From contig NZ_CP142675.1 of NCBI RefSeq assembly GCF_036365825.1, forward strand, positions 1,612,001 through 1,676,000: DNA of 64,000 nucleotides. The letters are read 5' to 3'. This DNA is from Qipengyuania sp. HL-TH1. GTDB taxonomy: Bacteria > Pseudomonadota > Alphaproteobacteria > Sphingomonadales > Sphingomonadaceae. The notes beneath the pieces were generated by a model. It saw only the letters and a program-made list of their open reading frames with translations. It was not told where the DNA came from and did not search any database. This document shows, in pieces, positions 8,814 through 17,748 of this stretch; positions within the stretch are counted from its first letter, which is position 1, and each line of letters opens with the position of its first letter. The position numbers and the translations under genes are program-made.

Positions 8814-9479
8814 TCAAGCGGGAGATTGCACCGCCGCATCTTTGGCCGCTGGCGCCATCAGCAGCCGGTAGCTCGCAACCGACAGCAGGACCAGCCAGAC
8901 GCTGGCAAGCACGGCAAGCAAGTTAGCAAGGATCGTGAAGGCCAGCGGCGCAGACCCCCATAGGCTGGCGGGCATCGCCCATACCGCCCCGCTCGCCACG
9001 CCCAGGAGAAACGCCCCCGCCGCGTGGAGCATCAGCGCGCCGGTCGACCTGCCGGTCGCTTCCCAACTCTGCTTCATGGCCTGCACCGCGCCGTCATTGC
9101 GCACCAGCACATCGCAGACCCCGGGCATCCACCGCGCCATCAGGACGAGACCCGGAACGATCAGGAGCAGGAAGCCGAAGATGATCGCCAGCCCCCAAAG
9201 GACGGTGAAGACCAGATAGGCCAGGAACCCGCCGCGTTTGCCCTGCGCGAACAGCCCCGCCTCCGCCATCAGGAGGAAGATCAGCACATAGACCAGATAG
9301 CCGTCGACCAGCATGATCAGCGTGCCCACCATCGTGAAGTCATCGCCGTAATGCCATTCCTCCACGGCGTAGGCAGCGGTCGTGCACAGGAAATACAGCG
9401 TCAGCGGCACCGGCAGCATGCGCGCCAGTCGCAGCATCTCCAGCCCAATCGTGCGAAAATCGACCGCTCTCGGTTCCAT
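8814..9479 (-). CDS. Polytopic membrane protein of unknown function
   Basis: A 221-residue protein with about six hydrophobic segments. The pattern of a central LLLIVPGLVLMARW segment followed by a cytoplasmic loop ending NDGAVQAMKQSWEATGRS resembles GPDP-membrane-domain/YciC-type integral membrane proteins, in which this loop is well conserved. The start is taken at ATG 9479 (MEPRAVDFRTIG); a longer form from 9530 adds 17 residues without membrane character. It lies on the same strand as topA, ending 71 bp upstream of it, and could be cotranscribed. No enzyme motif is visible, so no function is assigned. Confidence 0.72.
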   Translation of the reverse strand: MEPRAVDFRTIGLEMLRLARMLPVPLTLYFLCTTAAYAVEEWHYGDDFTMVGTLIMLVDGYLVYVLIFLLMAEAGLFAQGKRGGFLAYLVFTVLWGLAIIFGFLLLIVPGLVLMARWMPGVCDVLVRNDGAVQAMKQSWEATGRSTGALMLHAAGAFLLGVASGAVWAMPASLWGSAPLAFTILANLLAVLASVWLVLLSVASYRLLMAPAAKDAAVQSPA

Positions 9480-9544
9480 CGTGCCCCCGTTTCCGGAAGG
9501 CCGGGTAAGAGTGCGTCCCTGAATCGGCAAGCGTCAAACGCAGA

Positions 9545-9581
9545 ACGGGCCGCCCGTATAGGAGGTACGGAGGCGGCCCGT
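9545..9581 (-). terminator. Hairpin downstream of dprA
   Basis: A perfect 10-bp inverted repeat, ACGGGCCGCC at 9545-9554 pairing with GGCGGCCCGT at 9572-9581, encloses a 17-nt loop. It lies about 180 bp beyond the dprA stop and 66 bp ahead of the next minus-strand start. The T-run after it is poor (TTCTGCGTTTG), so termination is only plausible. The rest of the 284-bp gap (9480-9763) shows no credible gene. Confidence 0.4.
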
Positions 9582-9763
9582 CGCGCGCGCTGCGAACAGC
9601 GCCCGCTGTCTGATCTGCTGTGCTTTCGGCGCCCGAGTCGCGGGCGGGGAAGACGCCACGATATGACAAGAACGACATATGGAATTGCAAGAATGCGCCA
9701 ATTTTCCTGCTTTCCGTAACGTCACCCCCGAGCTCGCCGCGGGATGGCCGGCAGGCGAGGCGG

Positions 9764-10870
9764 TTACTTCAGGCTCACCCGTCCTGCGGCGTGGCGTTCG
9801 AGCTGTCCGGCGATCTCCAGTTCGAGCAGCGCAAGCTGCACTGCCGCGGCGGGTGTGCCCGACTGGCGGATCAGTTCGTCCACTGCGACGGGGGCGGCGG
9901 TGAGCAGCCCGGCAATGTCGGCGGGTTCGGCCTGGGCCAGGTCTTCGGGCGTGTAGTCGAAGCCATTGGCCGGTTCGCGGAAGGTCGAGCGCGGTTCGCC
10001 GGTGAAGGTGCTCAGCAGTTCGGCCACCTCGCCCGGTTCCTGCACCAACACCGCGCCTTCGCGGATCAAATGGTTGCAGCCGTGGCTGCGCGCCTCGAGC
10101 GGGCTGCCGGGGATCGCCATGACCTCGCGCCCCGCCTCGCCCGCCAGCCGCGCGGTGATGAGGCTGCCCGATTTGACCGCCGCCTCGACCACCAGCGTCC
10201 CGCCCGCCAGCCCGGCGATGATCCGGTTGCGGCTAGGGAAATGGCTGCCGCGCGGTTCGGTGCCCGGTGGCTGTTCGGCCAGCAGCAGCCCTTCGCTGGC
10301 GATCCGCTCCTGCAGATCGGCGTGCTGCGGCGGATAGGCAATGTCGATGCCGCTGGCGATCACGCCGATAGTGTGCGGAAAGGCGCCCTCATGCGCGGCG
10401 CCGTCGATCCCGCGCGCCAGCCCCGAAACCACGGTGAACCCCGCCTCGGCCAGCCCGCTGGCGAAATCGCGCGCCAGCTTGACCGCCGCCGCGCTGGCAT
10501 TGCGCGCGCCGACCATGGTGACGCAGGGCCGCGCGGCCAGGGCGAGGTCGCCGCGCCAGGTGAGGATCGGCGGCGCGCTGTCGAGCTGGCCGAGCAGCGC
10601 AGGGTAATCGGGCTGGTCGTGGAACAGGTATTTCGCGCCTGCCTGGCGCACCGCCTCGACCTCGCGCTCGACCGTCTCGGCCGCGATGGCGCGATAGGCG
10701 CGCCCGCCGCGGCGGCCCAGATCGGGCAGCGCCTCGAGCGCCTGCACCGCGCCGCCGAAACGCTGCAGCAGCATGGCATAGCTGACCGGGCCGATATTGG
10801 GCGAGCGCAGCAGCCGGATGCGGGCGAACGCCTCGTCCTGCGACAGGGCCGAGGTCGCCGCGCCGGTCAT
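9764..10870 (-). CDS. dprA: DNA-processing protein DprA
   Basis: Binds incoming single-stranded DNA and loads RecA during natural transformation. The 368-residue protein has an N-terminal helical region, then the Rossmann-like DprA core with VGARNAS, VSGLARGIDGAAH and FPSRNRIIAGL, and a C-terminal winged-helix segment (residues about 310-368, PVAVDELIRQSGTPAAAVQLA). ATG 10870 overlaps the plsY stop in an ATGA, fixing the start; the frame upstream lies inside plsY. The plsY-dprA pair upstream of topA is a frequent alphaproteobacterial order. Competence in this organism is not shown by this gene alone. Confidence 0.95.
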   Translation of the reverse strand: MTGAATSALSQDEAFARIRLLRSPNIGPVSYAMLLQRFGGAVQALEALPDLGRRGGRAYRAIAAETVEREVEAVRQAGAKYLFHDQPDYPALLGQLDSAPPILTWRGDLALAARPCVTMVGARNASAAAVKLARDFASGLAEAGFTVVSGLARGIDGAAHEGAFPHTIGVIASGIDIAYPPQHADLQERIASEGLLLAEQPPGTEPRGSHFPSRNRIIAGLAGGTLVVEAAVKSGSLITARLAGEAGREVMAIPGSPLEARSHGCNHLIREGAVLVQEPGEVAELLSTFTGEPRSTFREPANGFDYTPEDLAQAEPADIAGLLTAAPVAVDELIRQSGTPAAAVQLALLELEIAGQLERHAAGRVSLK

Positions 10871-11472
10871 CCCCCGGCGGTGTCCTTTCTGCCACCGACG
10901 CGGGGCTCCTCGCCCTTGGCCAGCCGCGCGATATTTTCGCGGTGGAGATAGATGATCAGCAGCGCGATCGCGCCGAGCACGGGGAAGAACTGCGGATAGC
11001 CGAACAGCGGCGCTGCGGCCGCCGCCGCGACCACCGCGGCCATTCCGGCGAGCGAGGAGATACGGAAGATCGCCAAAATGCTGAGCCAGACGAAGGCATA
11101 GGCCAGCCCCAGCGGCCAGGCGAGCCCGAAGGCCACGCCGGCATTGGTCGCCACGCCCTTGCCGCCCTTGAAGCCGAGCCAGACGGGGAAACAGTGGCCG
11201 AGCACCGCGGCCCCGGCGGCAAAGGCCATCGCCACTTCGCCCCACAATTGCCCGGCAATCGTGACCGCGGCGAACCCCTTGAGCAAATCGAGCAGCAGCG
11301 TGGCCGCGGCCAGCCCCTTGTTGCCGGTACGCAGCACGTTGGTCGCGCCGATATTGCCGCTACCGATGTTGCGCACATCGCCCATGCCCGCGGCGCGGGT
11401 GAGCAGCAGCCCGAAGGGGATCGAACCGATCGCATAGCCGAGCAGCGCCGCCCAGAGCACGGTGGTGGTCAT
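10867..11472 (-). CDS. plsY: Acyl-phosphate:glycerol-3-phosphate acyltransferase
   Basis: Inner-membrane enzyme that transfers an acyl group from acyl-phosphate to glycerol-3-phosphate, the first step of phospholipid synthesis. The 201-residue protein has five to six membrane helices and all three cytoplasmic motifs: GSGNIGATNVLR, GHCFPVWLGFKGGKGVAT, and a C-terminal HRENIARL. The start is placed at ATG 11472 (MTTTVLWAALLG); a further 16 residues upstream would precede the first helix and are unlikely. It is divergent from murI and coupled to dprA by an ATGA overlap. Confidence 0.96.
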   Translation of the reverse strand: MTTTVLWAALLGYAIGSIPFGLLLTRAAGMGDVRNIGSGNIGATNVLRTGNKGLAAATLLLDLLKGFAAVTIAGQLWGEVAMAFAAGAAVLGHCFPVWLGFKGGKGVATNAGVAFGLAWPLGLAYAFVWLSILAIFRISSLAGMAAVVAAAAAAPLFGYPQFFPVLGAIALLIIYLHRENIARLAKGEEPRVGGRKDTAGG

Positions 11473-11637
11473 TTCTGCTGGCACGATATACCCCAAGCTA
11501 CGCCCCGAGCGTCCCACCACCGCAGGCGGGCGTTGCCCCGCGGCCGTTTTTGCGTTCTAGCGACCTAGAAGAAAGTACCGGGTTAGGCCAAGACCCAACT
11601 GCGAAACCGGCCTGCCAATTCGAACGGATCTGGAGCT

Positions 11638-12432
11638 TTGGACCAACATTCCCCCATCCTGCTGTTCGATTCGGGTGTCGGCGGACTGACCGTGCTGGGC
11701 GAATTGCGCGCGCTGCTGCCGCAGGCGCCGGTGATCTACGCCGCGGACATGGCCGGCCTGCCCTATGGCGCGAAGAGCGAAGCGGAGGTGGCCGCGCGAG
11801 TCGCCGGGCTGCTCGGGCGGATGGCCGAACGCTACCAGCCGCGGCTGATCTGCATCGCCTGCAACACCGCCAGCACGATCGCGCTGGGCATGGTCCGCGA
11901 CGTGCTCGAAACGCCGATCGTGGGCACGGTGCCCGCGATCAAGCCCGCGGCGGCGATGACCCAAACCGGGGTGATCGGCCTGCTCGGCACCGAGGCGACG
12001 GTGCGCCAGCGCTATGTCGACGACCTCGAACGGCAATTTGCCCGCGAATGCACGCTGTTGCGGTTCGGCGCGAACAATCTCGTCGCGCTGGGCGAAGCGA
12101 AACTGCGCGGCGAGGAGGTCGATATCGACGATGTCGCGCGCGCTGCCTCGGGCCTCGTGCTGCAGGACCATGGCGAGCGGCTCGACACGGTGATCCTGGC
12201 CTGCACGCATTTTCCGCTGCTCGAGGCCGAATTGCGCGAGGCCTTCGGCGCGGGCGTCGGTTTCGTCCATGGCGCTGGCGGGATCGCGCGGCGCATCGCC
12301 TCGCTCACCGAGGGCCAGTCCTTCGCCCGCAGCGCACCCGATTTCGCCGTGACGACCGGCGATCTCGATGATTTCAAACGGCTTGCCCCGGCCTTCGCGC
12401 AACTCGGGATCGAGGATTTGCGTCCCTTCTGA
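11638..12432 (+). CDS. murI: Glutamate racemase
   Basis: Makes D-glutamate for peptidoglycan. The 264-residue cytoplasmic enzyme starts MDQHSPILLFDSGVGGLTVL and carries both catalytic cysteines, Cys75 in IACNTAST and the partner in LACTHFPLLE about 110 residues later. The only upstream start is TTG 11638, preceded by GGAG at very short spacing; no ATG lies ahead of the conserved FDSGVGG, so the exact start is uncertain by a few residues. A pair of small hairpins follows the stop. Confidence 0.94.
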   Translation: MDQHSPILLFDSGVGGLTVLGELRALLPQAPVIYAADMAGLPYGAKSEAEVAARVAGLLGRMAERYQPRLICIACNTASTIALGMVRDVLETPIVGTVPAIKPAAAMTQTGVIGLLGTEATVRQRYVDDLERQFARECTLLRFGANNLVALGEAKLRGEEVDIDDVARAASGLVLQDHGERLDTVILACTHFPLLEAELREAFGAGVGFVHGAGGIARRIASLTEGQSFARSAPDFAVTTGDLDDFKRLAPAFAQLGIEDLRPF

Positions 12433-12433
12433 C

Positions 12434-12468
12434 TTGCGAGCCACTCGCAAAGATCGCGGTAGCGATTT
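12434..12468 (+). terminator. Tandem hairpins after murI
   Basis: TTGCGAG (12434-12440) pairs with CTCGCAA (12444-12450) around a 3-nt loop. Immediately after, ATCGC (12453-12457) pairs with GCGAT (12462-12466), followed by a short T stretch. The position directly behind the murI stop suggests an attenuator or terminator between murI and hemA. The T-run is short, so strength is uncertain. Confidence 0.45.
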
Positions 12469-12540
12469 GCAACGTATTCGATTAGGGCGACCGGCACAGT
12501 CAGCCGCGGACGGGCGGTGCAGATACGGGCGAATACGCCA

Positions 12541-13761
12541 GTGAATTACGACCAGATCTTCGACGAAGCGATTTCCCGGCTGCACGAGGAAGGCCGCTAC
12601 CGCGTCTTTATCGACATCCTGCGCAACAAGGGTGCCTTCCCCAATGCGCGCTGCTTTGCGGGCCACAACGGCCCCAAGCCGGTCACCGTGTGGTGTTCGA
12701 ACGACTACCTCGCGATGGGTCAGCACCCCAAGGTGATCGCGGCGATGGAAGAGGCGCTGCACGATGTCGGCGCAGGCAGCGGCGGCACGCGCAATATCGG
12801 CGGCAACACGCATTACCACGTCCAGCTCGAAGACGAATTGTCCGACCTCCACGGCAAGGACGCCGCGCTGCTGTTCACCAGCGGCTATGTCTCGAACGAT
12901 GCGACGCTGTCGACCGTGGCCAAGCTGCTGCCCGGCTGCGTGATCTTTTCCGACGAACTCAACCACGCCAGCATGATCGCCGGGATCCGCAATTCGGGCT
13001 GCGAAAAGCGCGTCTTCCGCCACAACGACCTCGCCCATCTGGAGGAATTGCTGGCCGCCGAAGACGAAGCCACGCCCAAGCTGATCGCCTTCGAAAGCGT
13101 CTATTCGATGGATGGCGACATCGCGCCGATTCACGAAATCTGCGACCTCGCGGAAAAATACAACGCCCTGACCTATGTCGACGAGGTCCACGCAGTGGGC
13201 ATGTACGGCCCGCGCGGCGGCGGCATTTCGGAACGCGACGAAGCCGCGCACCGGATCGACATCATCGAAGGCACGCTGGGCAAGGCGTTCGGCGTGATGG
13301 GCGGCTATATCGCGGCCGACAAGAAGATCGTCGACTGCATCCGCTCCTATGCGCCGGGGTTCATCTTCACCACCTCGCTCAGCCCCGCGCTGGTCGCGGG
13401 CGTGCTGGCCGCGGTGCGCCATCTCAAATCGAGCAACGAGGAACGCGAAGGCCAGCAGGCCGCCGCCGAATTGCTTAAGACCAAGATGCGCGATGCGGGC
13501 CTGCCGGTGATGGACAGCGTCACGCATATCGTCCCGCTGATGGTCGGCGACCCGGTCCGCGCGAAGAAGATCAGCGACATCCTGCTCGCCGAATACGGTG
13601 TCTATGTGCAGCCGATCAATTTCCCGACCGTGCCACGCGGCACCGAGAGGCTGCGCTTCACCCCCGGCCCCGCGCATACGCCCGCGATGATGGACGATCT
13701 GGTCGGCGCGCTGGTCGAAATCTGGGACCGCATGGATCTGGAACTCGCGCAGGCCGCCTGA
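12541..13761 (+). CDS. hemA: 5-aminolevulinate synthase
   Basis: PLP enzyme condensing glycine and succinyl-CoA to 5-aminolevulinate, the C4 (Shemin) entry to tetrapyrroles that marks alphaproteobacteria. The 406-residue protein has [16 protein letters not shown], the [10 protein letters not shown] segment, [10 protein letters not shown] and the PLP lysine in [13 protein letters not shown]. With GTG 12541 as start the lysine is residue 248, the number known for Rhodobacter ALAS. This supports 12541 over the GTG eight codons upstream (12517). It begins about 108 bp after murI and is followed 6 bp later by a small YdeI-like gene. Confidence 0.97.
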   Translation: MNYDQIFDEAISRLHEEGRYRVFIDILRNKGAFPNARCFAGHNGPKPVTVWCSNDYLAMGQHPKVIAAMEEALHDVGAGSGGTRNIGGNTHYHVQLEDELSDLHGKDAALLFTSGYVSNDATLSTVAKLLPGCVIFSDELNHASMIAGIRNSGCEKRVFRHNDLAHLEELLAAEDEATPKLIAFESVYSMDGDIAPIHEICDLAEKYNALTYVDEVHAVGMYGPRGGGISERDEAAHRIDIIEGTLGKAFGVMGGYIAADKKIVDCIRSYAPGFIFTTSLSPALVAGVLAAVRHLKSSNEEREGQQAAAELLKTKMRDAGLPVMDSVTHIVPLMVGDPVRAKKISDILLAEYGVYVQPINFPTVPRGTERLRFTPGPAHTPAMMDDLVGALVEIWDRMDLELAQAA

Positions 13762-13767
13762 CCCGGA

Positions 13768-14046
13768 ATGGCGGCGCCTGCTGATCCCGATTTCCGCCAC
13801 GCGCTTCCTCCCGAACTCGAAGCATTGCTCGACAGCGATGCCGCGCTGGCCGCGAAATGGCAGGCGCTGACCCCGCTGGCGCGCAACGAATGGATCTGCT
13901 GGACGATCTCGGCCAAGCAGGAACCCACCCGCGCCAAGCGCCGCGCCCGGCTGCACGAGGAAGTGCTCGACGGGAAGAAGCGCCCGTGCTGCTGGCCCGG
14001 ATGCCCGCATCGCCGCGCCAGCGCACGCAATTTCGTCGCTCCCTGA
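13768..14046 (+). CDS. YdeI/OmpD-associated-like small protein
   Basis: A 92-residue protein with the features of the YdeI/OmpD-associated family: PELEALLDSD, PLARNEWICW, AKQEPTRAKRR, and a C-terminal GKKRPCCWPGCPHR whose clustered cysteines and histidine could bind metal. In other bacteria the family is linked to peptide or bacteriocin resistance, but its biochemistry is unknown. It starts 6 bp after the hemA stop and is probably cotranscribed with it. There is no signal peptide, so it is predicted cytoplasmic. Confidence 0.75.
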   Translation: MAAPADPDFRHALPPELEALLDSDAALAAKWQALTPLARNEWICWTISAKQEPTRAKRRARLHEEVLDGKKRPCCWPGCPHRRASARNFVAP

Positions 14047-14101
14047 AAGCCGATGCAATCGCGTGCCGCCTGTGGCATGCTCTGCGGCAGGGAGAGAGAA
14101 T

Positions 14102-14959
14102 ATGGCCACCATTTCGGACCGCGCGACGCGCGATACCGGCACGCTCGATATTCGTCCGCTGACCCCGGCGATCGGGGCGGAGATACTCGGGATCGACCTC
14201 GGCAGCCCCGACACTGCCGCGCGCATTCCCGAGATCCGCGCCGCGCTGCTCAGCCACGGGGTGATCTTCTTCCGCGAACAGGACATCACCACCGCGCAGC
14301 ATATCGCCTTTGCGCGCGCATTCGGCGAACTGGAAATCCATCCCGCCACGCCGAAGGACCAGCCGAACCGCGAAGTGCTGCGGATCGAGCATGGGCCCAA
14401 GAGCCGCGGACAGGAAAATGCCTGGCATTCGGACGTCACCTGGCGCGAAGAACCCTCACTCGGCTCGATCCTGCTGGCGCGCGAAGTGCCCGATTGCGGC
14501 GGCGACACGCTGTTCGCCAATATGCACCTCGCCTACGAGCGGTTGTCCGACCCGATGAAGACCTTCTGCGAAGGGCTGACCGCGGTGCATGACATCGCGC
14601 GGGTGTTCGCCAAGCGGCTGGGCAAGCGGCCCGAGGAACTGCACGATACCTACCCGCCGATGCGCCACCCGGTGATCCGCACGCATCCCGAAACCGGCGA
14701 ACGCGCGATCTACGTCAACACCGCCTTCACCTCGCATATCGAGGGACTGGCGGAAGGCGAGAGCCGCTGGCTGCTCGATCACCTGTTCGCCACCGCCAAG
14801 GATGCCGAAATCCAGTGCCGGTTTCGCTGGCAGGCGGGCTCGGTCGCGTTCTGGGACAACCGGGTGTGCCAGCACTTCGCCGCGAGCGATTATTTCCCCG
14901 CGCGCCGCGTGATGGAACGCGTGACGATTGCCGGCGACAAGCCCTTTTTCACGCCCTGA
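14102..14959 (+). CDS. TauD/TfdA-family 2-oxoglutarate dioxygenase
   Basis: A non-haem Fe(II)/2-oxoglutarate-dependent dioxygenase of 285 residues. The metal triad is visible as His109 and Asp111 in AWHSDVTW and the distal His in NRVCQHFA; the 2-oxoglutarate-binding arginine lies in ARRVMERVTI. The start ATG 14102 follows GGGAGAGAGAAT, a good ribosome site; 13 in-frame codons upstream are not needed. TauD relatives act on taurine, 2,4-D, sulfate esters and other substrates, and no sulfonate transport genes are adjacent, so the substrate is unknown. Confidence 0.88.
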   Translation: MATISDRATRDTGTLDIRPLTPAIGAEILGIDLGSPDTAARIPEIRAALLSHGVIFFREQDITTAQHIAFARAFGELEIHPATPKDQPNREVLRIEHGPKSRGQENAWHSDVTWREEPSLGSILLAREVPDCGGDTLFANMHLAYERLSDPMKTFCEGLTAVHDIARVFAKRLGKRPEELHDTYPPMRHPVIRTHPETGERAIYVNTAFTSHIEGLAEGESRWLLDHLFATAKDAEIQCRFRWQAGSVAFWDNRVCQHFAASDYFPARRVMERVTIAGDKPFFTP

Positions 14960-15011
14960 ACGGCTATCGTAACAGCTTGGTAGGCGGGGCATTCCTCCCT
15001 AGATAGCCGCC

Positions 15012-16217
15012 ATGGACGGCCCCGCCCCTGCCCCGCGCGAAGAACGCGCCCTAACGCCGCTGCTGGCGCTCGCCGGGCTGGTGCTGCTGCCGTTCCTGCT
15101 GCTCGCGCTGTTCGGCGGGACGCCGGTACCCGCAAACGACCAGCGGGCGAGCGATGCCCGAGCCGAAACCGCCCCCATGCCGGTGCCCGATCTTCCCGCG
15201 ACGGGCGACGACACCGTGGTCCTCTCGGATCTACCCGTAGGCGTTGCGCAGGCGCGCAATGCAGGCGTGGCGTTCGCCGCGATGGGGCCCGGCAGTGCGT
15301 CTCCCTTTACCTTTCGCGGCAGCGCGGCGGACCGCGCCCGCGCGCGTGACTGCCTCGCGCTGGCGGGAATGGCCGAGGCGGGCGGCGGCGATGGCGACCA
15401 GCGCGCGGTGATGCAGGTAATCCTCAACCGCGTGCGCCATCCGGCGTTTGCGGGCACCGTCTGCGGCGTGGTGTTCGAAGGCTCGCAGCGGCCCACCGGC
15501 TGCCAGTTCAGCTTCACCTGCGACGGCTCGCTCGCGCGGCGCTATTCCGATGCGGCATGGAATGCGGCGCGCGCGCGGGCAGAGGACATGCTGGGCGGCG
15601 CGACGCATGCCCCCGTCGGCAATGCCACGCATTTCCATGCCGACTACGTCTATCCGTGGTGGAGCGACCGACTCGACAAGGTGGCCAAGGTGGGGCCGCA
15701 TATCTTCTTTCGCTGGCGCGGCTTCTGGGGCAGCCGGCAGGCGCTCTCGGCACGCTATGCAGGCGGTGAGCCCGATCCGCTGCGGCTGCGCGACACCGCG
15801 CTGGTCATCGCCGCCGCCAATCCGCTGCCCGGCCTGCTGGGCAGCGGCGAGGCGGTGCGCAGCATCACCCGCGACAGCGTGGCGCGCGCCGCCGGCGAGC
15901 CGCCGCGCGCAGCCGCATCCCCCGGCCAGCCCGGCCCGGGCGCAGGCGTGCATTTCGTGCTGGTATCGCCCGGCGATTCGCCGGGCGCGCTGGTCGATCG
16001 GGCGCGCAGCCTGTGCGCGGGCGGTGGCTATTGCCGCGTGCAGGGATGGAGCGATCCCGCGCAGGTCCCGGCCAGCCTGCCGCTGAGCGACGCAGCACGG
16101 CGCAGCCTGCGGTTCAGCTTCGCCGCGGCGAATGCCAATGGCGGCGAAGCGGTGTTCTTCGACTGCCGGCTGTTTTCCGCGCCGGACATCGGAACCTGCC
16201 TGCCCGCCATCCCGTAG
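15012..16217 (+). CDS. SleB-like cell wall hydrolase, membrane anchored
   Basis: A 401-residue protein with one N-terminal membrane segment (about residues 14-35), a disordered linker, and a Hydrolase_2/SleB-like domain from about residue 110. The domain shows the hallmark LALAGMAEAGG, QVILNRVRHPAFAGTVCGVV and GCQFSFTCDG, then ATHFHADYVYPWW. Such domains cleave peptidoglycan glycan strands or act as lytic transglycosylases (SleB in spores, CwlJ). In non-sporulating alphaproteobacteria they presumably serve wall turnover in the periplasm. The C-terminal ~120 residues, with three cysteines, are not recognised. The gene stands alone, 52 bp after the dioxygenase. Confidence 0.85.
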   Translation: MDGPAPAPREERALTPLLALAGLVLLPFLLLALFGGTPVPANDQRASDARAETAPMPVPDLPATGDDTVVLSDLPVGVAQARNAGVAFAAMGPGSASPFTFRGSAADRARARDCLALAGMAEAGGGDGDQRAVMQVILNRVRHPAFAGTVCGVVFEGSQRPTGCQFSFTCDGSLARRYSDAAWNAARARAEDMLGGATHAPVGNATHFHADYVYPWWSDRLDKVAKVGPHIFFRWRGFWGSRQALSARYAGGEPDPLRLRDTALVIAAANPLPGLLGSGEAVRSITRDSVARAAGEPPRAAASPGQPGPGAGVHFVLVSPGDSPGALVDRARSLCAGGGYCRVQGWSDPAQVPASLPLSDAARRSLRFSFAAANANGGEAVFFDCRLFSAPDIGTCLPAIP

Positions 16218-16281
16218 GGGATTTGTCGGCGCTGGCGTGGCACGCTAGTCCTACCGGCAACACTATTGGGAGCGAGACTGA

Positions 16282-16974
16282 ATGAGCGGCAATCCGGACA
16301 TGACCTATGACGAGGTGGTGATGGGACGCCGCTCGATCCGCGGCTATCTCGACAAGCCGGTGCCGCGCGCGGTGATCGAGGAAGTGCTGACGCTCGCCAT
16401 GCGTTCGCCCACCTCGATGAACACCCAGCCGTGGCATTTCCACGTCATCACCGGCGAACCGCTCGACCGGATCCGCAAGGGCAATACCGAACGCATCCTC
16501 GCAGGCGAGCCCGACAGCCGCGAGTTCCGCCGCGGCGAACCCTTCGCGGGCGTCCACCGCGAACGCCAGGTCGGTGTCGCCAAGCAATTGTTCGGCGCGA
16601 TGGGGATCGAGCGCGACGACAAGGACAAGCGGCAGGACTGGGTGCTGCGCGGCTTCCGCCAGTTCGACGCGCCGGTTTGCGTCATCGTCACATACGACCG
16701 CGAATTGTCGGGGAGCGACGACACGCCGTTCGATTGCGGCGCAGTCACCACCGCGCTGGTCAATGCCGCATGGAGCCGCGGGCTCGGCTGCGTGATCAAC
16801 AGCCAGGGCATCATGCAGAGCCCCGTGGTGCGCGAACATGCGGGCATCCCCGACGACCAGGTGATCATGAAGGCGGTCGCGCTGGGCTGGCCAGACGAAA
16901 GCTTCCCCGCCAATGCGGTGGTGAGCGAGCGCAAGAGCGTGGACGAGGCCGCGCGCTTCGTAGGCTTCGCATGA
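16282..16974 (+). CDS. Nitroreductase family protein
   Basis: FMN-dependent NAD(P)H oxidoreductase of the nitroreductase family, 230 residues. The N-terminal flavin-binding RRSIRGYLDKPVP, then SPTSMNTQPWHF, and the C-terminal ALGWPDE motif are clear. Natural substrates of such enzymes are usually unknown; they can reduce nitroaromatics, quinones or flavins. The start ATG 16282 has GGGAGCGAG upstream. Its stop overlaps the start of the MBL-like gene in an ATGA, so the two are translated together and may act in one pathway. Confidence 0.9.
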   Translation: MSGNPDMTYDEVVMGRRSIRGYLDKPVPRAVIEEVLTLAMRSPTSMNTQPWHFHVITGEPLDRIRKGNTERILAGEPDSREFRRGEPFAGVHRERQVGVAKQLFGAMGIERDDKDKRQDWVLRGFRQFDAPVCVIVTYDRELSGSDDTPFDCGAVTTALVNAAWSRGLGCVINSQGIMQSPVVREHAGIPDDQVIMKAVALGWPDESFPANAVVSERKSVDEAARFVGFA

Positions 16975-17744
16975 GCGACCGCTTCGTCGACCTGGGCAGC
17001 GGTTTCTGGACCGTCCGCGGCAGCTTTCGCATCGGCGGCTTCTTCGATGTCGGGACGCAATGCGCGCTGGTGCGGCTCGCCAGCGGCAATTTCGTCTTCC
17101 TCGACAGCTATACGCTGACCGATGAAATCCGCGCCGAGGTCGACTCGCTGACCGATGGCGGCGCGAAGGTCGAGGCCGTGATCAACCTGCATCCGTTCCA
17201 CACGCTGCATTGCGACTGGATGCACACTGCCTTCCCGCAGGCGAAGCTGTATGGCACCGCGCGGCATCATGAAATCCTGCCCGACCTGCCGTGGGAAGAT
17301 GTCCGCTGCGAGCAGGATGCGCTGGCGCAGCTCTATGCCGATGACTTCGCCTTTTCGGTGCCGCGCGGCGTTACGCTGGTGTCCGATGACGACAGCGTCC
17401 ACTTCTCCTCGGTCCTCGCGCTGCACCGCGCCAGCGGGACGGTGCATGTCGACGATACCTTCGTCTATCTGCGCAAGGGCTTTCCGCTGTCGCTGCTGCC
17501 CTTCACCGGCCGTCTGGGCTTTCACCCGACGCTGGCCAAGGCGCTCGAACCGCGCGCGGGCGCGGCGGACCAGTTTCGCGAATGGGCGATCAGGCTCGGC
17601 GTCGACTGGGCGGATGCAAAGCGCATTGCCGCCGCGCACAATGCGGTGCTGCCGCTCGACCGGAAGCCATTGCCCGACCTGATCGGTGAAGCGCTGGGCC
17701 GGGTGAAGCCGGTACTCGACGCACACCGCGCCGAATACGACTGA
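16971..17744 (+). CDS. MBL-like hypothetical protein coupled to nitroreductase
   Basis: A 257-residue cytoplasmic protein without a firm family name. Residues about 70-86 read NLHPFHTLHCDWMHTAF, which resembles the metal-binding H-x-H/D region of metallo-beta-lactamase-fold proteins such as DUF4336. A later VHVDDTFVYL could supply a bridging aspartate. The usual HxHxDH spacing is not intact, so this may be a degenerate or inactive relative. Start ATG 16971 overlaps the nitroreductase stop (ATGA). It ends 4 bp before the convergent decarboxylase gene. Confidence 0.7.
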   Translation: MSDRFVDLGSGFWTVRGSFRIGGFFDVGTQCALVRLASGNFVFLDSYTLTDEIRAEVDSLTDGGAKVEAVINLHPFHTLHCDWMHTAFPQAKLYGTARHHEILPDLPWEDVRCEQDALAQLYADDFAFSVPRGVTLVSDDDSVHFSSVLALHRASGTVHVDDTFVYLRKGFPLSLLPFTGRLGFHPTLAKALEPRAGAADQFREWAIRLGVDWADAKRIAAAHNAVLPLDRKPLPDLIGEALGRVKPVLDAHRAEYD

Positions 17745-17748
17745 CCGC

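Noticed and set aside
9480..9763. Possible small gene in the gap between dprA and the membrane protein gene
   Set aside because: The frames there (for example 9534-9725) lack a ribosome site and have arginine/cysteine-rich shadow composition; only a hairpin is supported.
11557..14520. 987-codon minus-strand open frame across murI, hemA and neighbours
   Set aside because: It shadows five well-supported plus-strand genes. Long antisense frames are expected at this GC content.
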